A DNA stretch of 64,000 bases from Micromonospora alfalfae (GTDB lineage: Bacteria > Actinomycetota > Actinomycetes > Mycobacteriales > Micromonosporaceae), in contig NZ_JAKKFH010000008.1 of the NCBI RefSeq assembly GCF_022230925.1, forward strand, positions 558,001-622,000. The letters run 5' to 3'. The position numbers and the translations under genes were made by a program. Shown here one piece after another: positions 33,555-42,039 of the stretch. Numbering within the stretch: position 1 is the stretch's first letter; every line of letters begins with the position of its first letter. The notes under the pieces are model-generated. The model saw only the letters and a list, made by a program, of their open reading frames with translations, made no database searches and was not told the DNA's origin.

Positions 33555-35396
33555 TCAGATCCCCTCGCTGGCCTTCTGCTGCCCGGTGGCGACGTCGTTG
33601 AGCAGCAACAGGAGAGTGTTCACCAGAGCGGCCGCCGTGCCGGGACGCTCGTCGACCAGCAGCTGCGCCCGGCCCAGGCTGGCTCTGATGCTGCGCATGC
33701 TGCGCTGCATCGCCTCACCGTCGAAGGTGCCGCGCATCAACTCCCGGTCGAACAGGTATTCGGCCTCGTCGATGAGATCCTGCGCGTAGTCGGCCAGCCG
33801 GCCGGCTCGTGGGAACGGCCGCTCCCACAGCAGTTGACCGGAGGTGACCAGGGCCTGCACCACCCGCTCGGTCAGATACCAGGAGGGTGCGTCAGGCTTC
33901 GGCGCCAGGCCGGGAAAGGCACCACCGGCGTGGTCCCACAGCCCCTGGTGCCGGCCGTCCGGGATGCGCCGCAGCAGCAGGTGGTCCCACACCTCGTCGG
34001 CCAGCTCGAGCAGTTCACTGCGCCGTCGGGCGTTGCTCAGCAGACCGGCGACGGTGGTCGCCCGCTGTAACAGCACCGTGGAGAACTCGTTGACGTTCCA
34101 CGTCATGATCGGCTTTGACGTGTCGTCGTTCAGCGTCACCCGCTTGCCTGGCGCGTGCACGAACAGCGCCGGCTCGCCGGGCGACGCCCGCCGGGTGATC
34201 CGCGCCCGCTGCGCCAGCTCCACCAGCACCGAGGCGATCCGCCCGAGCTCCTCGTCACCGCCGCGCCCGACGGCGATCAGGCCCTTCACCGCCAGCGACG
34301 TGGCCTGGAGGGTGTAGTAGTCGGTCCGGTCACCGTCGGTCGTCCGCCAGGGGATGTCCTCGATGGGCCACCGCCGTCGGTTGCCGAAGGTCGCCACCGT
34401 CGCCCAGTACGTCCGGGTGAGCTCCCAGCGCAGTTGCAGCGCCCGGGACAGCCGCTGCTGCTCCTCGTTGAGCAACCCGAGCAGCCGGGTGCGTTCGGAG
34501 TTCAGGTCCTCGATGGCGTCCATCGCGATAACCGTGAAGTACAGGTAGGGGGCGTTCTCCGCCGAGCCCTCACGTTGCGCGCCGATCGGCTCGGTGGTCG
34601 GGACCTCCTCGGCACCGGAGATGATCCCCCACGACCAGCCGCACTCGAACAGCATCTCGCTGTTGTCCAGGTCCTCGGTCACCCGACCCGACCCGATGAT
34701 CACGCTACGCAGGCTCGCCATCGTGTCCCGCAACTGCTCGCGCAGCGCCGCCACCAACTCACGGCGCGGCAGCTCGTCCTGGTTGACCATGTCGCACAGA
34801 CGAATGCCGTACTCGTCGGTGGAGGTGAAGACGAAGGTGCTGAAGCTGCGGAGCAGGCCGACCATCGCCGCCGTGAGGCGCGCGCCCGCCATCGCGTCCA
34901 GTTCGTCCAGTTGCGCCAACAGGTCGCGCCGCTGGGTGGAGCCTCGGTAGACCTTGACGAAACCGATCGTCGCCAGTGTGAGTGTGACCGACACCGCGAA
35001 CGAGTCGACGATGTCCAGGGAACGCTGCTCGTCGGTGAGCTCCGGACCGCCCTCCAGCGGGGTGAGGTAACTGCCCCCGCCGAAGATCGGCGCACCGGCG
35101 TCGTCGGTGTACCGCCGGAAATAGTCGATCATCACGCTGACCAGGCGGCGGGGAATCTCGATCGCGCCGCCGATCGGGCTGAGCGCCTCGATCACCTCTT
35201 CGTCGGCGCGGTCCGGGTCGTCCAGTGACAACACGGGGACCTTGGCCGCAGGGAGCAACAGGGTCAGCAGTTGCTCGGCGTCGCTGATCGAGTTGCTACC
35301 ACTTCGGCTACCCCAGTGCCATTCACCGTTCGCCCAGCAACTGCGAACCGTAGCCCGCCAGATGTCGAGGATCTCCTGGCGCGGCTGCATCCGCAT
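33555..35396 (-). CDS. SCO2524 family protein
   Basis: 613 residues: MRMQPRQEILDIWRATVRSC, SISDAEQLLTLLLPA, VSVMIDYFRRYTDDAG, DIVDSFAVSVTLTLATIGFV, MDAIEDLNSERTRLL, and a helical C-terminus with WDHLLLRRIPDGRHQGLW. Homologous to S. coelicolor SCO2524; no enzyme motif is recognised and no membrane segment is strong. ATG at 35396 matches the conserved N-terminus; the frame extends upstream to 35546 without conserved sequence and no good ribosome site was found. First of three coupled genes (2524, 2523, 2522), 231 bp after the methyltransferase. Confidence 0.85.
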   Translation of the reverse strand: MRMQPRQEILDIWRATVRSCWANGEWHWGSRSGSNSISDAEQLLTLLLPAAKVPVLSLDDPDRADEEVIEALSPIGGAIEIPRRLVSVMIDYFRRYTDDAGAPIFGGGSYLTPLEGGPELTDEQRSLDIVDSFAVSVTLTLATIGFVKVYRGSTQRRDLLAQLDELDAMAGARLTAAMVGLLRSFSTFVFTSTDEYGIRLCDMVNQDELPRRELVAALREQLRDTMASLRSVIIGSGRVTEDLDNSEMLFECGWSWGIISGAEEVPTTEPIGAQREGSAENAPYLYFTVIAMDAIEDLNSERTRLLGLLNEEQQRLSRALQLRWELTRTYWATVATFGNRRRWPIEDIPWRTTDGDRTDYYTLQATSLAVKGLIAVGRGGDEELGRIASVLVELAQRARITRRASPGEPALFVHAPGKRVTLNDDTSKPIMTWNVNEFSTVLLQRATTVAGLLSNARRRSELLELADEVWDHLLLRRIPDGRHQGLWDHAGGAFPGLAPKPDAPSWYLTERVVQALVTSGQLLWERPFPRAGRLADYAQDLIDEAEYLFDRELMRGTFDGEAMQRSMRSIRASLGRAQLLVDERPGTAAALVNTLLLLLNDVATGQQKASEGI

Positions 35397-35627
35397 GACC
35401 CACCGCCGTCTGTTGTAGTCGTCGACTCGAAACCTCTGGTATTGCCGTGCCCACGATGGTCCACTATGCCGTTCAGCATCATCGTAGCGGGCCAGTCGAG
35501 TGCCACCTGAAAGGCTTCGATGGCCGCGTGTCGGCACTCCGGCCAATCGGGCGCGCTATGCAATGCCACGCCCCCACGCTGCGTCGACAGGCATGGCGTC
35601 GACGCATCCCGCAGGCACGCATCGGCG

Positions 35628-36419
35628 CTATCCGCGGGTACGGCCGGTGGCCAGCAGCATGCTCAAATACCCGTCGCGCAGCGGCGGCTTGGGCCGCACC
35701 TCGTGGACGTCCAGGTCGTACGCGCCCGCCGCGATAGTGGCCACCACGTCGGCGCGCTGCAGTGCCACAGCCGGGAACATCCGCCGACCGACGCTGTAGC
35801 CGAGGGACCCGAGCATGACCGTCACGGCGAAGGGCGACCCGGGCCGCAGCGCGTCCAGAAACCGACCGATCGCGTGCTCGGCCTCGGCCCGGTCGGCCGA
35901 GATGGAGCAGGCCACGAAGAACATCGTGCCGGCGCTCCAGGTGTGCCTCGGAAGGGTGAAGACGCTGGCCCTCACCACCCGGCCCACCTGCGCCAGGCGC
36001 CGGCGCGGGTCCGCCAGTGCGGCGTACGCGGGGTGCTCCACGCACACCTGCCAGTACGGGTCCCAGAGCTCGTCGTAGCTGTCGACCTGCGTGCGCAGCC
36101 AGTTGACGTTCGCCGTCGACCATTCACACAGGTCGACGGCCTTTGCGAACGGCAGAAGCGACAGCGCCGGGTACAGGTTCGCTCCCGACCCCACGTCGAC
36201 GCACCGCGCGTCGGAGAGCTTCGCCTCGGCGAAGAAGTCTCGGATGCGGCAGAGGATCTCCCGATCGTCGGACCGCAGATCCGCGTAGTTGTGCCGGACA
36301 TATGCCTGCGGGTCGAAGCTGTCCCACTCGACGTCGGAATTGACGGGCCTCGGCGACTGAATCGGCGAGCGTGGCGTCGACTCGCCGCAACCGCCCCCAG
36401 TCGCCGGGGTCAACGCCAT
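35628..36419 (-). CDS. SCO2525 family SAM-dependent methyltransferase
   Basis: 263 residues, a methyltransferase of the NNMT/PNMT/TEMT-like type: FDPQAYVRHNYADLRSDDRE, motif I CVDVGSGANLYPALSLLPFA, acidic motif II VDLCEWSTANVNWLR, then FFVACSISADRAEAEHAIGR and PGSPFAVTVMLGSLGYSVGR. In eukaryotes this family methylates small amines; the substrate here is unknown. GGAGG lies 7 bases before the ATG at 36419. Same strand as SCO2524-2522, so the SCO2521-2525 set is complete in this window. Confidence 0.85.
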   Translation of the reverse strand: MALTPATGGGCGESTPRSPIQSPRPVNSDVEWDSFDPQAYVRHNYADLRSDDREILCRIRDFFAEAKLSDARCVDVGSGANLYPALSLLPFAKAVDLCEWSTANVNWLRTQVDSYDELWDPYWQVCVEHPAYAALADPRRRLAQVGRVVRASVFTLPRHTWSAGTMFFVACSISADRAEAEHAIGRFLDALRPGSPFAVTVMLGSLGYSVGRRMFPAVALQRADVVATIAAGAYDLDVHEVRPKPPLRDGYLSMLLATGRTRG

Positions 36420-36850
36420 GGACGGGCCTCCATCGGGTCGGCGGATCACATTGGTCGCTGAAGCGGCGCTCAGTGCACTGCCCATTATGTATCGACGGTG
36501 GTGTTCGCTCACAAGTGCAGGAACTTCACCACGCGCCGGGAATGACAACGACAGGACGCCGGCCGGATGCCGACAACCCGACCAGTTCGCATCCGATGAC
36601 CGGCCCAGTCCACGCTCACCCCGGTCCTGGCCGCGCCGGGCCCCTCGGACGGTGGGTTCTCCGTCATGAGCATCGCCCCGATCATCCCGCTCACCCTGAC
36701 CAGGGCGGAGGCCACTTCCACCTTGAGGACCACGTCCATTCGGTCGATCTCACACCAGGCGTCGACGCAGCACGGGGTTGAGACTTCGCTGCTGCTGTTA
36801 CCCCGCCGATAAGATTCGCTGTCGCGGGTGGTCAATGGTATGAATGCAGC
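36420..36850. other. Intergenic region with a doubtful small frame
   Basis: About 430 bp upstream of the divergent SCO2525 and DUF1444-like genes. A minus-strand frame 36509-36835 (108 residues, containing EIDRMDVVLKVEVASALVRV) has coding-like third-position GC in its middle, but its start lies 15 bp from the divergent gene and it matches no family I know. I list it as unproven. Confidence 0.3.
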
Positions 36851-37741
36851 GTGTCGTCGTCGCAGAACCCAGACCTGATGGGCACCGTCCGAGCCTTGGT
36901 CGAAGACGCGTTACCGGCCTCCCTGCCGGGCGCACGCGTCGCGGCGGAAAGCGATGAGGTCATCATCGCCATGCCGGGTGGTCGGGCCCGGGTGTCCCTG
37001 GGTCCGTTGCTCCGTCTCTGCCTGGATCAGCCCCACCAGGCGTGGCCCGAGCTGGTGGCCGACTGGGTCGCAGCGATACGCCGGGAGATGCCGGACCAGG
37101 TCTCCGCCGACCTTGGGCCGGCCGACCTCGAGCAACTGCGGCTGCGGCTCATCCCGGCGGCCGAGACCCCCGAGTCGGACAACTATCTGGCCATGCCGTT
37201 TGGTGAGCATTTCACTGCGGTGGTGGTGGTGAACCGGCCCGGCCGTCTGGACCTGCTGACCCTCGCTCAGGCGGCGCGACTGGGCCCCGATCCCGAAGGG
37301 CTGGTTCGCACTGCCGTGCGGCAGACCGTGGAGCGTGAACTGGTCTCTCTCGACGTGCGGGATCATGAGCTGCCCACCGGCGGTTCGGTTCGTCTGCTCG
37401 CCTCGGACGGCAATCCGTTCGTCACGACCGCCCTCATGTCCGTCAAGCGGTTCCTGCCCGAAGGCGCTGACAACGGCGCGCTGGTCGCGGCGCCGCAGTA
37501 CAGCGCGGTGATGCTGCATAGCGTGTCGGGCCGCCTGCACGACAGCGCGGTGGCGCTGCACCGCTTGGCCAACTCGATGTTCGTGGCGGCCACTGATCCC
37601 TGCACCGACCAGATCTTCTGGTGGCACGGCGGGGAATTCCACCCGGTGCGTATCGTGGTGGAGCAGTCCGCAGGGACCGTGCAGGTTCGGTTGCCCGAAG
37701 TGTTGGCCCCGGTGGTGGAGAGGCTGGACCGCGGTCACTGA
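36851..37741 (+). CDS. DUF1444-like (YtpQ-type) protein
   Basis: 296 residues. N-terminal helices and a strand VIIAMPGGRARVSLGPLLRL, then a domain with AVVVVNRPGRLDLLTLAQAA, LVRTAVRQTVERELVSLDV, VRLLASDGNPFVTTALMSVK, ALVAAPQYSAVMLHSV. The order, a regulatory half and an A-P-x-R/Q-x-x-V-like strand, resembles DUF1444/YtpQ proteins of unknown function. GTG at 36851 is the only sensible start. It lies alone between two minus-strand sets, convergent with the toxin module's last gene (61 bp). It might be an immunity-like protein; this is a guess. Confidence 0.6.
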   Translation: MSSSQNPDLMGTVRALVEDALPASLPGARVAAESDEVIIAMPGGRARVSLGPLLRLCLDQPHQAWPELVADWVAAIRREMPDQVSADLGPADLEQLRLRLIPAAETPESDNYLAMPFGEHFTAVVVVNRPGRLDLLTLAQAARLGPDPEGLVRTAVRQTVERELVSLDVRDHELPTGGSVRLLASDGNPFVTTALMSVKRFLPEGADNGALVAAPQYSAVMLHSVSGRLHDSAVALHRLANSMFVAATDPCTDQIFWWHGGEFHPVRIVVEQSAGTVQVRLPEVLAPVVERLDRGH

Positions 37742-37802
37742 GGGGGCCAGGTCCGACCAGAACGCAATCGTGTCCCTGGGCGAACCGGGTGGTAGGCGAG
37801 AC

Positions 37803-38492
37803 TTACGGGGTGAGCGTCTTGTCCAGTTTCTGGGCGGCCAGCGCCTGGTCCCGTTGCGAGGTCAGGAACTGGAGAGCCTGCTCGCGTTCTCCGTCGTGCC
37901 ATGCCTGGATGAGCCGTTCGTAGAACGTGGCCTGCTCCGCCAGTTGCCGGGCGGCCTTGCCGGACATCCCGGCGGCCCGGTCGCGGCACAGCTGAGCGAG
38001 TTGTGTCGCGGGCTCGACTGGCGAAGCGGTGCCGTTGACCACCCGCCAACCCGGTAGCTGGTGCCAGTGTGTGCGGCGCTGGCGCGGGTCGTGGGCGAAG
38101 TCCCGCTCGGCCACGTCGGCGAGGCGCGCAGGAGGCCAGTTGTCGATTTCCTTCAGGCCGGTATCAAGCACGAACTGCCGGGTCTGGCCGGCTGCCGCAT
38201 CGGACATCAGGTCCACCGTCGGCGGCGCTGATTGCACCTCGTCCATCCGCACGCCATAGGTCATAATCCAACTCGCGTAGGGCGTTACGAGCGGCTGCAC
38301 GCCAGCGGCGACCCAGCCCACGGGCCGGGTGGGCGAACCGGAGTATCCGATCCAGGCCAGGGACCAGCCCAGCGGCTCGCGTGCCAGCACACTACCGACG
38401 CCGACGCCGCGCAGGCGCCACTCTCCCGGCAGTGCGGGGCGCAGCTCGGACAGGATCTGCCGCCACCGCCGGGCCTTGTCAGCAGAGGACAT
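37803..38492 (-). CDS. Hypothetical protein, possible immunity partner of the upstream nuclease
   Basis: 229 residues, no recognised domain and no signal peptide or membrane helix. It contains SLAWIGYSGSPTRPVGWVAA, VTPYASWIMTYGVRMDEV, a DFAHDPRQRRTHWHQLPG segment, and a helical, Gln/Ala-rich end (EQATFYERLIQAWHDGEREQ). ATG at 38492 has GGAAGG 5 bases upstream (a GTG two codons earlier is possible). It follows the putative nuclease gene by 33 bp on the same strand, which is where the immunity gene of a polymorphic-toxin unit normally lies. Role is inferred from place only. Confidence 0.6.
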   Translation of the reverse strand: MSSADKARRWRQILSELRPALPGEWRLRGVGVGSVLAREPLGWSLAWIGYSGSPTRPVGWVAAGVQPLVTPYASWIMTYGVRMDEVQSAPPTVDLMSDAAAGQTRQFVLDTGLKEIDNWPPARLADVAERDFAHDPRQRRTHWHQLPGWRVVNGTASPVEPATQLAQLCRDRAAGMSGKAARQLAEQATFYERLIQAWHDGEREQALQFLTSQRDQALAAQKLDKTLTP

Positions 38493-38525
38493 ACGCACCT
38501 TCCGCAGATCGTTGCCAGGGCCCGG

Positions 38526-39335
38526 TCAGTCTACGCTCAGCGGTCGCTGCGTCGGCCGTAGCTCCTCGGGTTTGGCGGGCAGGTCGAGCACTTGTTTCAC
38601 CGTGTCGGCCCAGCCCGGCGCGATGCCGGTCTTCAGGCCGGTCTTGAGGTCGTAGGCGTGCACGGCTTCCCAGTCGAGCTTGCCGGTGCCGGAGTCCCTA
38701 TGCTGCCGCTCGAGGATGACATCCGGACGGAATGCCTGGTCCGTTATCTTCCGTCTCTCGATGCCCTGGGCGTCGTAGCCGATCTCGGGGCGTAGCCGGA
38801 AGCCCGTCGCAGGGTCGATGATGGTGCCGTCTCCGGCGTTGATCGCGTCGGTCAGGTGGCGGTGGGATTCAATGCCCAGCGCCGTGCGTTCCACGATCAG
38901 GTCCGCTACGTCCTCGTGCTTGCCGCTCTCCACGAGCTTCTCTCGCTGCCGCTGGTATCCCTCCCGCTGAAGAATCTCATCCCGGTTCTGGTCGACGTGG
39001 TCCCACGCGTCGTCGGCCATTTTCTGGAGTTTGTCGGCGACCGCATCACGGGCCTTGGCGATTTCCTTTAGGGTCTCCGGGTCGTGCTTGTCCAGCTCCG
39101 GGTTGTTCTTCGGGTCGTCGCTCTTCGATCCGGCGGGCTTGCCGTTCTCGGAGGCCGGTCCGCCCGGGCGGCCACGGTCGATTGCTGCGGCGACTGCCTG
39201 GTGGGTCTCGGCGACGGTGGTGGGTCTGCCATGTGGGGCGTCGCCGCGCTGCCGCGGCACACCGTTGTCGCCGCCGTCCTCCCCGCCTTCGCTGCCATCA
39301 CCGGGGCGGCCGTGTGGTCCTTTGGGTTTCGCCAC
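38526..39335 (-). CDS. Putative PD-(D/E)XK nuclease effector
   Basis: 269 residues. The first 85 are a low-complexity, charged and Gly/Pro/Asn-rich leader; residues 85-165 are helical (ETLKEIAKARDAVADKLQKM). The C-terminus has a strand FRPDVILERQ with Asp205 and AYDLKTG with D229-x-K231. This Asp...D-x-K spacing on two predicted strands matches restriction-endonuclease-like folds found in toxin tips. GTG at 39335 with GGGGGG upstream, 10 bp after the WXG-like gene, places it as the cargo of a type VII-like set. Toxicity and target are not shown; an RHS or LXG trafficking domain is absent. Confidence 0.6.
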   Translation of the reverse strand: MAKPKGPHGRPGDGSEGGEDGGDNGVPRQRGDAPHGRPTTVAETHQAVAAAIDRGRPGGPASENGKPAGSKSDDPKNNPELDKHDPETLKEIAKARDAVADKLQKMADDAWDHVDQNRDEILQREGYQRQREKLVESGKHEDVADLIVERTALGIESHRHLTDAINAGDGTIIDPATGFRLRPEIGYDAQGIERRKITDQAFRPDVILERQHRDSGTGKLDWEAVHAYDLKTGLKTGIAPGWADTVKQVLDLPAKPEELRPTQRPLSVD

Positions 39336-39345
39336 GATCCCCCCG

Positions 39346-40047
39346 TCAGCCGTTGATGAGCTTTGACAGGTTGGTAAGGCTGCTGACGAGCGCGGTGGTG
39401 TAGCCCACGATCCGCCCCGCCCACTTGAGCACCGCGGCGGTGATCTGCACGGCGATCACTGGGATGGTGACCACGAAGATCGCCTCGACTGCCCAGACGA
39501 TCACGCGAGCGACCAGGTCCGTGATGAGGTCGCGGACGATGTCTCGGGTCATGGAGACCAGGTCTCCCGCAGCCTGGGTGGCGGCCGCCATCGCCGCGGC
39601 AGCACCCCCCAGACCCGCGACAGCGTCGAGGTTGTTCTTCATCAGCGACTGGTACGCGTCGGCGGCGTGGCCCTGCCAGTCCGGCAGGTCCCCGGACAGG
39701 TGCGCCTGTAGATCGACTGCCATCTGCTGCAGATGGCCAGCCATGTTGTCCCAGGTCGCGGCGTGCGACGCGACCACGTCGGGCATGCCGGTCAACCAGT
39801 CGAGCACCTCCCGCAACGGTTCGAAGTACTCCATTGCCCAACCGAGGCCGTTGGCCAGCAACGCGCTGAACGGGTCCAGCACCGTCGCGGCCACGTCCAG
39901 CCCGAGGGACACCCCGGCGAGCAGGTCATCCACCCAGCCCTCACTGCGGATCGCGTCCACCAGGCCTTCGACCCCGTCGGCCAGCGACGAGCCGGTCCAC
40001 ACCTCACGGGTCGACTGGACGCCCGCAACCAGCGACACGTCGGTCAT
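39346..40047 (-). CDS. WXG100-like protein with long C-terminal hydrophobic helices
   Basis: 233 residues. The middle has the helix-turn-helix of ESX substrates with a W-x-G turn: LSGDLPDWQGHAADAYQSLM. After it come VSMTRDIVRDLITDLVARVI and two hydrophobic helices (VIVWAVEAIFVVTIPVIAVQ and ITAAVLKWAGRIVGYTTALV). The N-terminus (DGVEGLVDAIRSEGWVDDLL) is helical. It is twice the length of simple WXG100 proteins. ATG at 40047 overlaps the stop of the EspC-like gene as ATGA. It probably pairs with that protein and escorts or anchors the downstream nuclease; inference. Confidence 0.75.
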   Translation of the reverse strand: MTDVSLVAGVQSTREVWTGSSLADGVEGLVDAIRSEGWVDDLLAGVSLGLDVAATVLDPFSALLANGLGWAMEYFEPLREVLDWLTGMPDVVASHAATWDNMAGHLQQMAVDLQAHLSGDLPDWQGHAADAYQSLMKNNLDAVAGLGGAAAAMAAATQAAGDLVSMTRDIVRDLITDLVARVIVWAVEAIFVVTIPVIAVQITAAVLKWAGRIVGYTTALVSSLTNLSKLING

Positions 40048-40370
40048 GCGCTCAGCCGTCTGCTGATCGCGCTCATCGAGGCCGCCCCGTCGCTGTCTAC
40101 GCCGTCGTAGCTGCCGGCGGTGCGACGCAGGCCGTCCGCGACCAACCGTAGGTTCTCGTCGAGGGACGCGACCAGCTCGTCCTGGCGGGTGTGCCGGCCC
40201 TCCAGGATGGCCGAGATCCAGCCGCAGAGCAGCCCGTACGCCTGGTCGTTCTGCGCGATGTGGGCGCTCGCGCCGCGGACTGCCTCCAACCGGGAGCGCA
40301 ACGCCTCGATCGACGCGCTGTGCGCGCGGATCTGCGCGGTGTCGGCCGTCCACCCTGCTGCGCTGTTCAT
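40044..40370 (-). CDS. EspC-like ESX secretion-associated small helical protein
   Basis: 108 residues, two long helices: TADTAQIRAHSASIEALRSR and LEAVRGASAHIAQNDQAYGL with the turn LLCGWISAILEG, then a second helical half (LVASLDENLRLVADGLRRTA) ending SYDGVDSDGAASM. The AYGLLC turn and YDGVD end are typical of actinobacterial EspC/DUF2580-type partners of WXG proteins. The ATG at 40370 overlaps the YbaB-like stop (ATGA), and its own stop overlaps the WXG-like start. Confidence 0.78.
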   Translation of the reverse strand: MNSAAGWTADTAQIRAHSASIEALRSRLEAVRGASAHIAQNDQAYGLLCGWISAILEGRHTRQDELVASLDENLRLVADGLRRTAGSYDGVDSDGAASMSAISRRLSA

Positions 40371-40816
40371 CGTCGCCAGCCCTGGCCGTCGTGGGAGCCC
40401 GGCTCGCCCCACCCGGGTTCCGGATCGGGTCGCAGTTGCCTGCCCACCCGATCGGCGATCGCCCGCGCGGCAGTCGACTCGGTACCGACGGTCTCCGCGA
40501 TGATCTGCTGCGACCGCTCGGCCAGCTGCTCCTTCGCCCGCCGGAGCGCGTTCATGACCGCCTGGGCCACCACCTCGGGCGAGACCCGCTGAGTCTGCCG
40601 ACCCAGGCGCAAGCCCAGCAGTGCGCCCGTGGAGTCCACAGTGACCTCGGCCAGGCCGTTGTCGTCCGCGACCGTGACCTGCAGCTCCCGCAGCCGATCA
40701 CTCATCACCTTCGTGTCGGTGGCGAGCTTGTCGATGCGGCCGTGCCAGGCCCGTAGCTGATCCATCGCGCCATCCGGGTCAAGGACACCGCCCCCGCCCA
40801 CAGCCCCGATTTCCAT
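40367..40816 (-). CDS. YbaB/EbfC-family protein of an ESX-type gene set
   Basis: 149 residues. The core MDQLRAWHGRIDKLATDTKV, LQVTVADDNGLAEVTVDSTG, ALLGLRLGRQTQRVSPE, and VVAQAVMNALRRAKEQLAER is the alpha-beta-alpha YbaB fold, normally a nucleoid-associated DNA-binding dimer. Such a gene regularly leads WXG/EspC toxin sets in actinobacteria, where its role is unclear (possibly chaperone-like). The C-terminal tail (RPDPEPGWGEPGSHDGQ) is extra. GGGGAGG before the ATG at 40816 marks it as the first gene of a five-gene run. Confidence 0.85.
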   Translation of the reverse strand: MEIGAVGGGGVLDPDGAMDQLRAWHGRIDKLATDTKVMSDRLRELQVTVADDNGLAEVTVDSTGALLGLRLGRQTQRVSPEVVAQAVMNALRRAKEQLAERSQQIIAETVGTESTAARAIADRVGRQLRPDPEPGWGEPGSHDGQGWRR

Positions 40817-41166
40817 GCGCCTCCCCGAATAGCCCGGGATCCGGCGGGATATTGCCGAACGTCCCACGCCCTTAAGGCCAGGGTCGATTGTAGAGCATTT
40901 TCACGATCTGACTGACCCGCTGTCCGGGCCGTGACTGGCGTGACGGTGTCAATGGATTCGCTGTCCCACGTCGATACTGATCGGTGCGTCGCCGAGGAGA
41001 CCGCACGAGGCGATGGGTCTGTTCGCGGCAGCGTCGCCCAGGCACGGCATCCGCAGGCTCGACTAGGCCGCGTTGCGTCCTGGGTCATCAGCCGATCGGA
41101 TGATCAGAGGCGATGATCGGCTATTTCCATGTGCGATGGACACCGCGCGCCGCTTAGGAAGGAGGC
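40817..41166. other. Intergenic region, divergent promoters expected
   Basis: 350 bp between the ESX-type set and the VOC gene. A less GC-rich patch at 40885-40910 (TGTAGAGCATTTTCACGATC) is the likeliest promoter area. I see no gene, repeat or hairpin worth naming. Confidence 0.5.
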
Positions 41167-41886
41167 ATGACCAACGAGGTGACCGTTCCACTGCTGCCGT
41201 GCGCATCCATCGACGACATCGAAACCTTCTACGGAGTTCTCGGTTTCCGCACCACGTACAAGCAGCGCAAGCCCAACGCGTGTGTAGGGGTGCAGCGTGA
41301 AGACCTGCAGCTGCAGTTCTTCGAGATCCCCGGATTCGACCCGGAACAGTCCTACGGCTCCTGCCTCGTACTCACCGCGGACATCGAGGGACTCCATCGG
41401 GCATTCGCAGCCGGCATGCGCGCCGCGTACGGCAAGGTACTGGTGTCCGGAACGCCGCGGATGACCCGGCCCAGGGCGCGGAAGAACGCCGACGGGTTGG
41501 GCGGATTCAGCGTCATCGACCCGGGCGGCAACTGGATCCGCGTCTTTCGGCACGCCGCCACCGCGCCCACGCCGGCCGTCACACCTGCCGGGCGGCTGGC
41601 CAAGGCCCTGGCGAATGCCGTCGTGCAGGCCGATTCCAGGGGAAACGTCGAACAGGCCGTTCGGATCCTCGACAGCGCGTTGGCCCGCCCGCAAGCCGAC
41701 GACGACCCGGTCGAGCAGGTGGAGGTCCTGGTATACCGCGCCGAACTCGCGATGGTGCTGCACGACCCAAAGACCGCAGCCGAGATGCTGGCCCGCGCCC
41801 AGACCGTCACGCTCACGGAAGACGAATCCGAAAGGGCGGCAACCGCGTTCGACAACGCCGCGGAACTCGCAGCAGCACTACGGTGA
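41167..41886 (+). CDS. VOC (glyoxalase/bleomycin-resistance-like) protein with helical C-terminal extension
   Basis: 239 residues. Residues 1-130 are a vicinal-oxygen-chelate domain: LPCASIDDIETFYGVLGFRT, VQREDLQLQFFEIPGF, and GFSVIDPGGNWIRVFR. The final ~100 residues are helical and TPR-like (ANAVVQADSRGNVEQAVRIL, VEQVEVLVYRAELAMVLHD, KTAAEMLARAQTVTL). Members often bind or sequester bleomycin-type drugs or catalyse small-molecule chemistry with a metal. GAAGGAGGC stands just before the ATG. Monocistronic; resistance is possible but not shown. Confidence 0.85.
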   Translation: MTNEVTVPLLPCASIDDIETFYGVLGFRTTYKQRKPNACVGVQREDLQLQFFEIPGFDPEQSYGSCLVLTADIEGLHRAFAAGMRAAYGKVLVSGTPRMTRPRARKNADGLGGFSVIDPGGNWIRVFRHAATAPTPAVTPAGRLAKALANAVVQADSRGNVEQAVRILDSALARPQADDDPVEQVEVLVYRAELAMVLHDPKTAAEMLARAQTVTLTEDESERAATAFDNAAELAAALR

Positions 41887-42039
41887 ATCACCGTACCAAC
41901 GCCTGACTGGCAACCGGGCGATAGCCGCGCCTGTCAGCGGCAGACCCGGATGTCGACGGTGGCAGGCGGCGACGACACCGACCAGTTGGGTCGGCACCTG
42001 TCCGGCTTGGATGATCGTGGCCATGCGGTTGGAGTGGCG

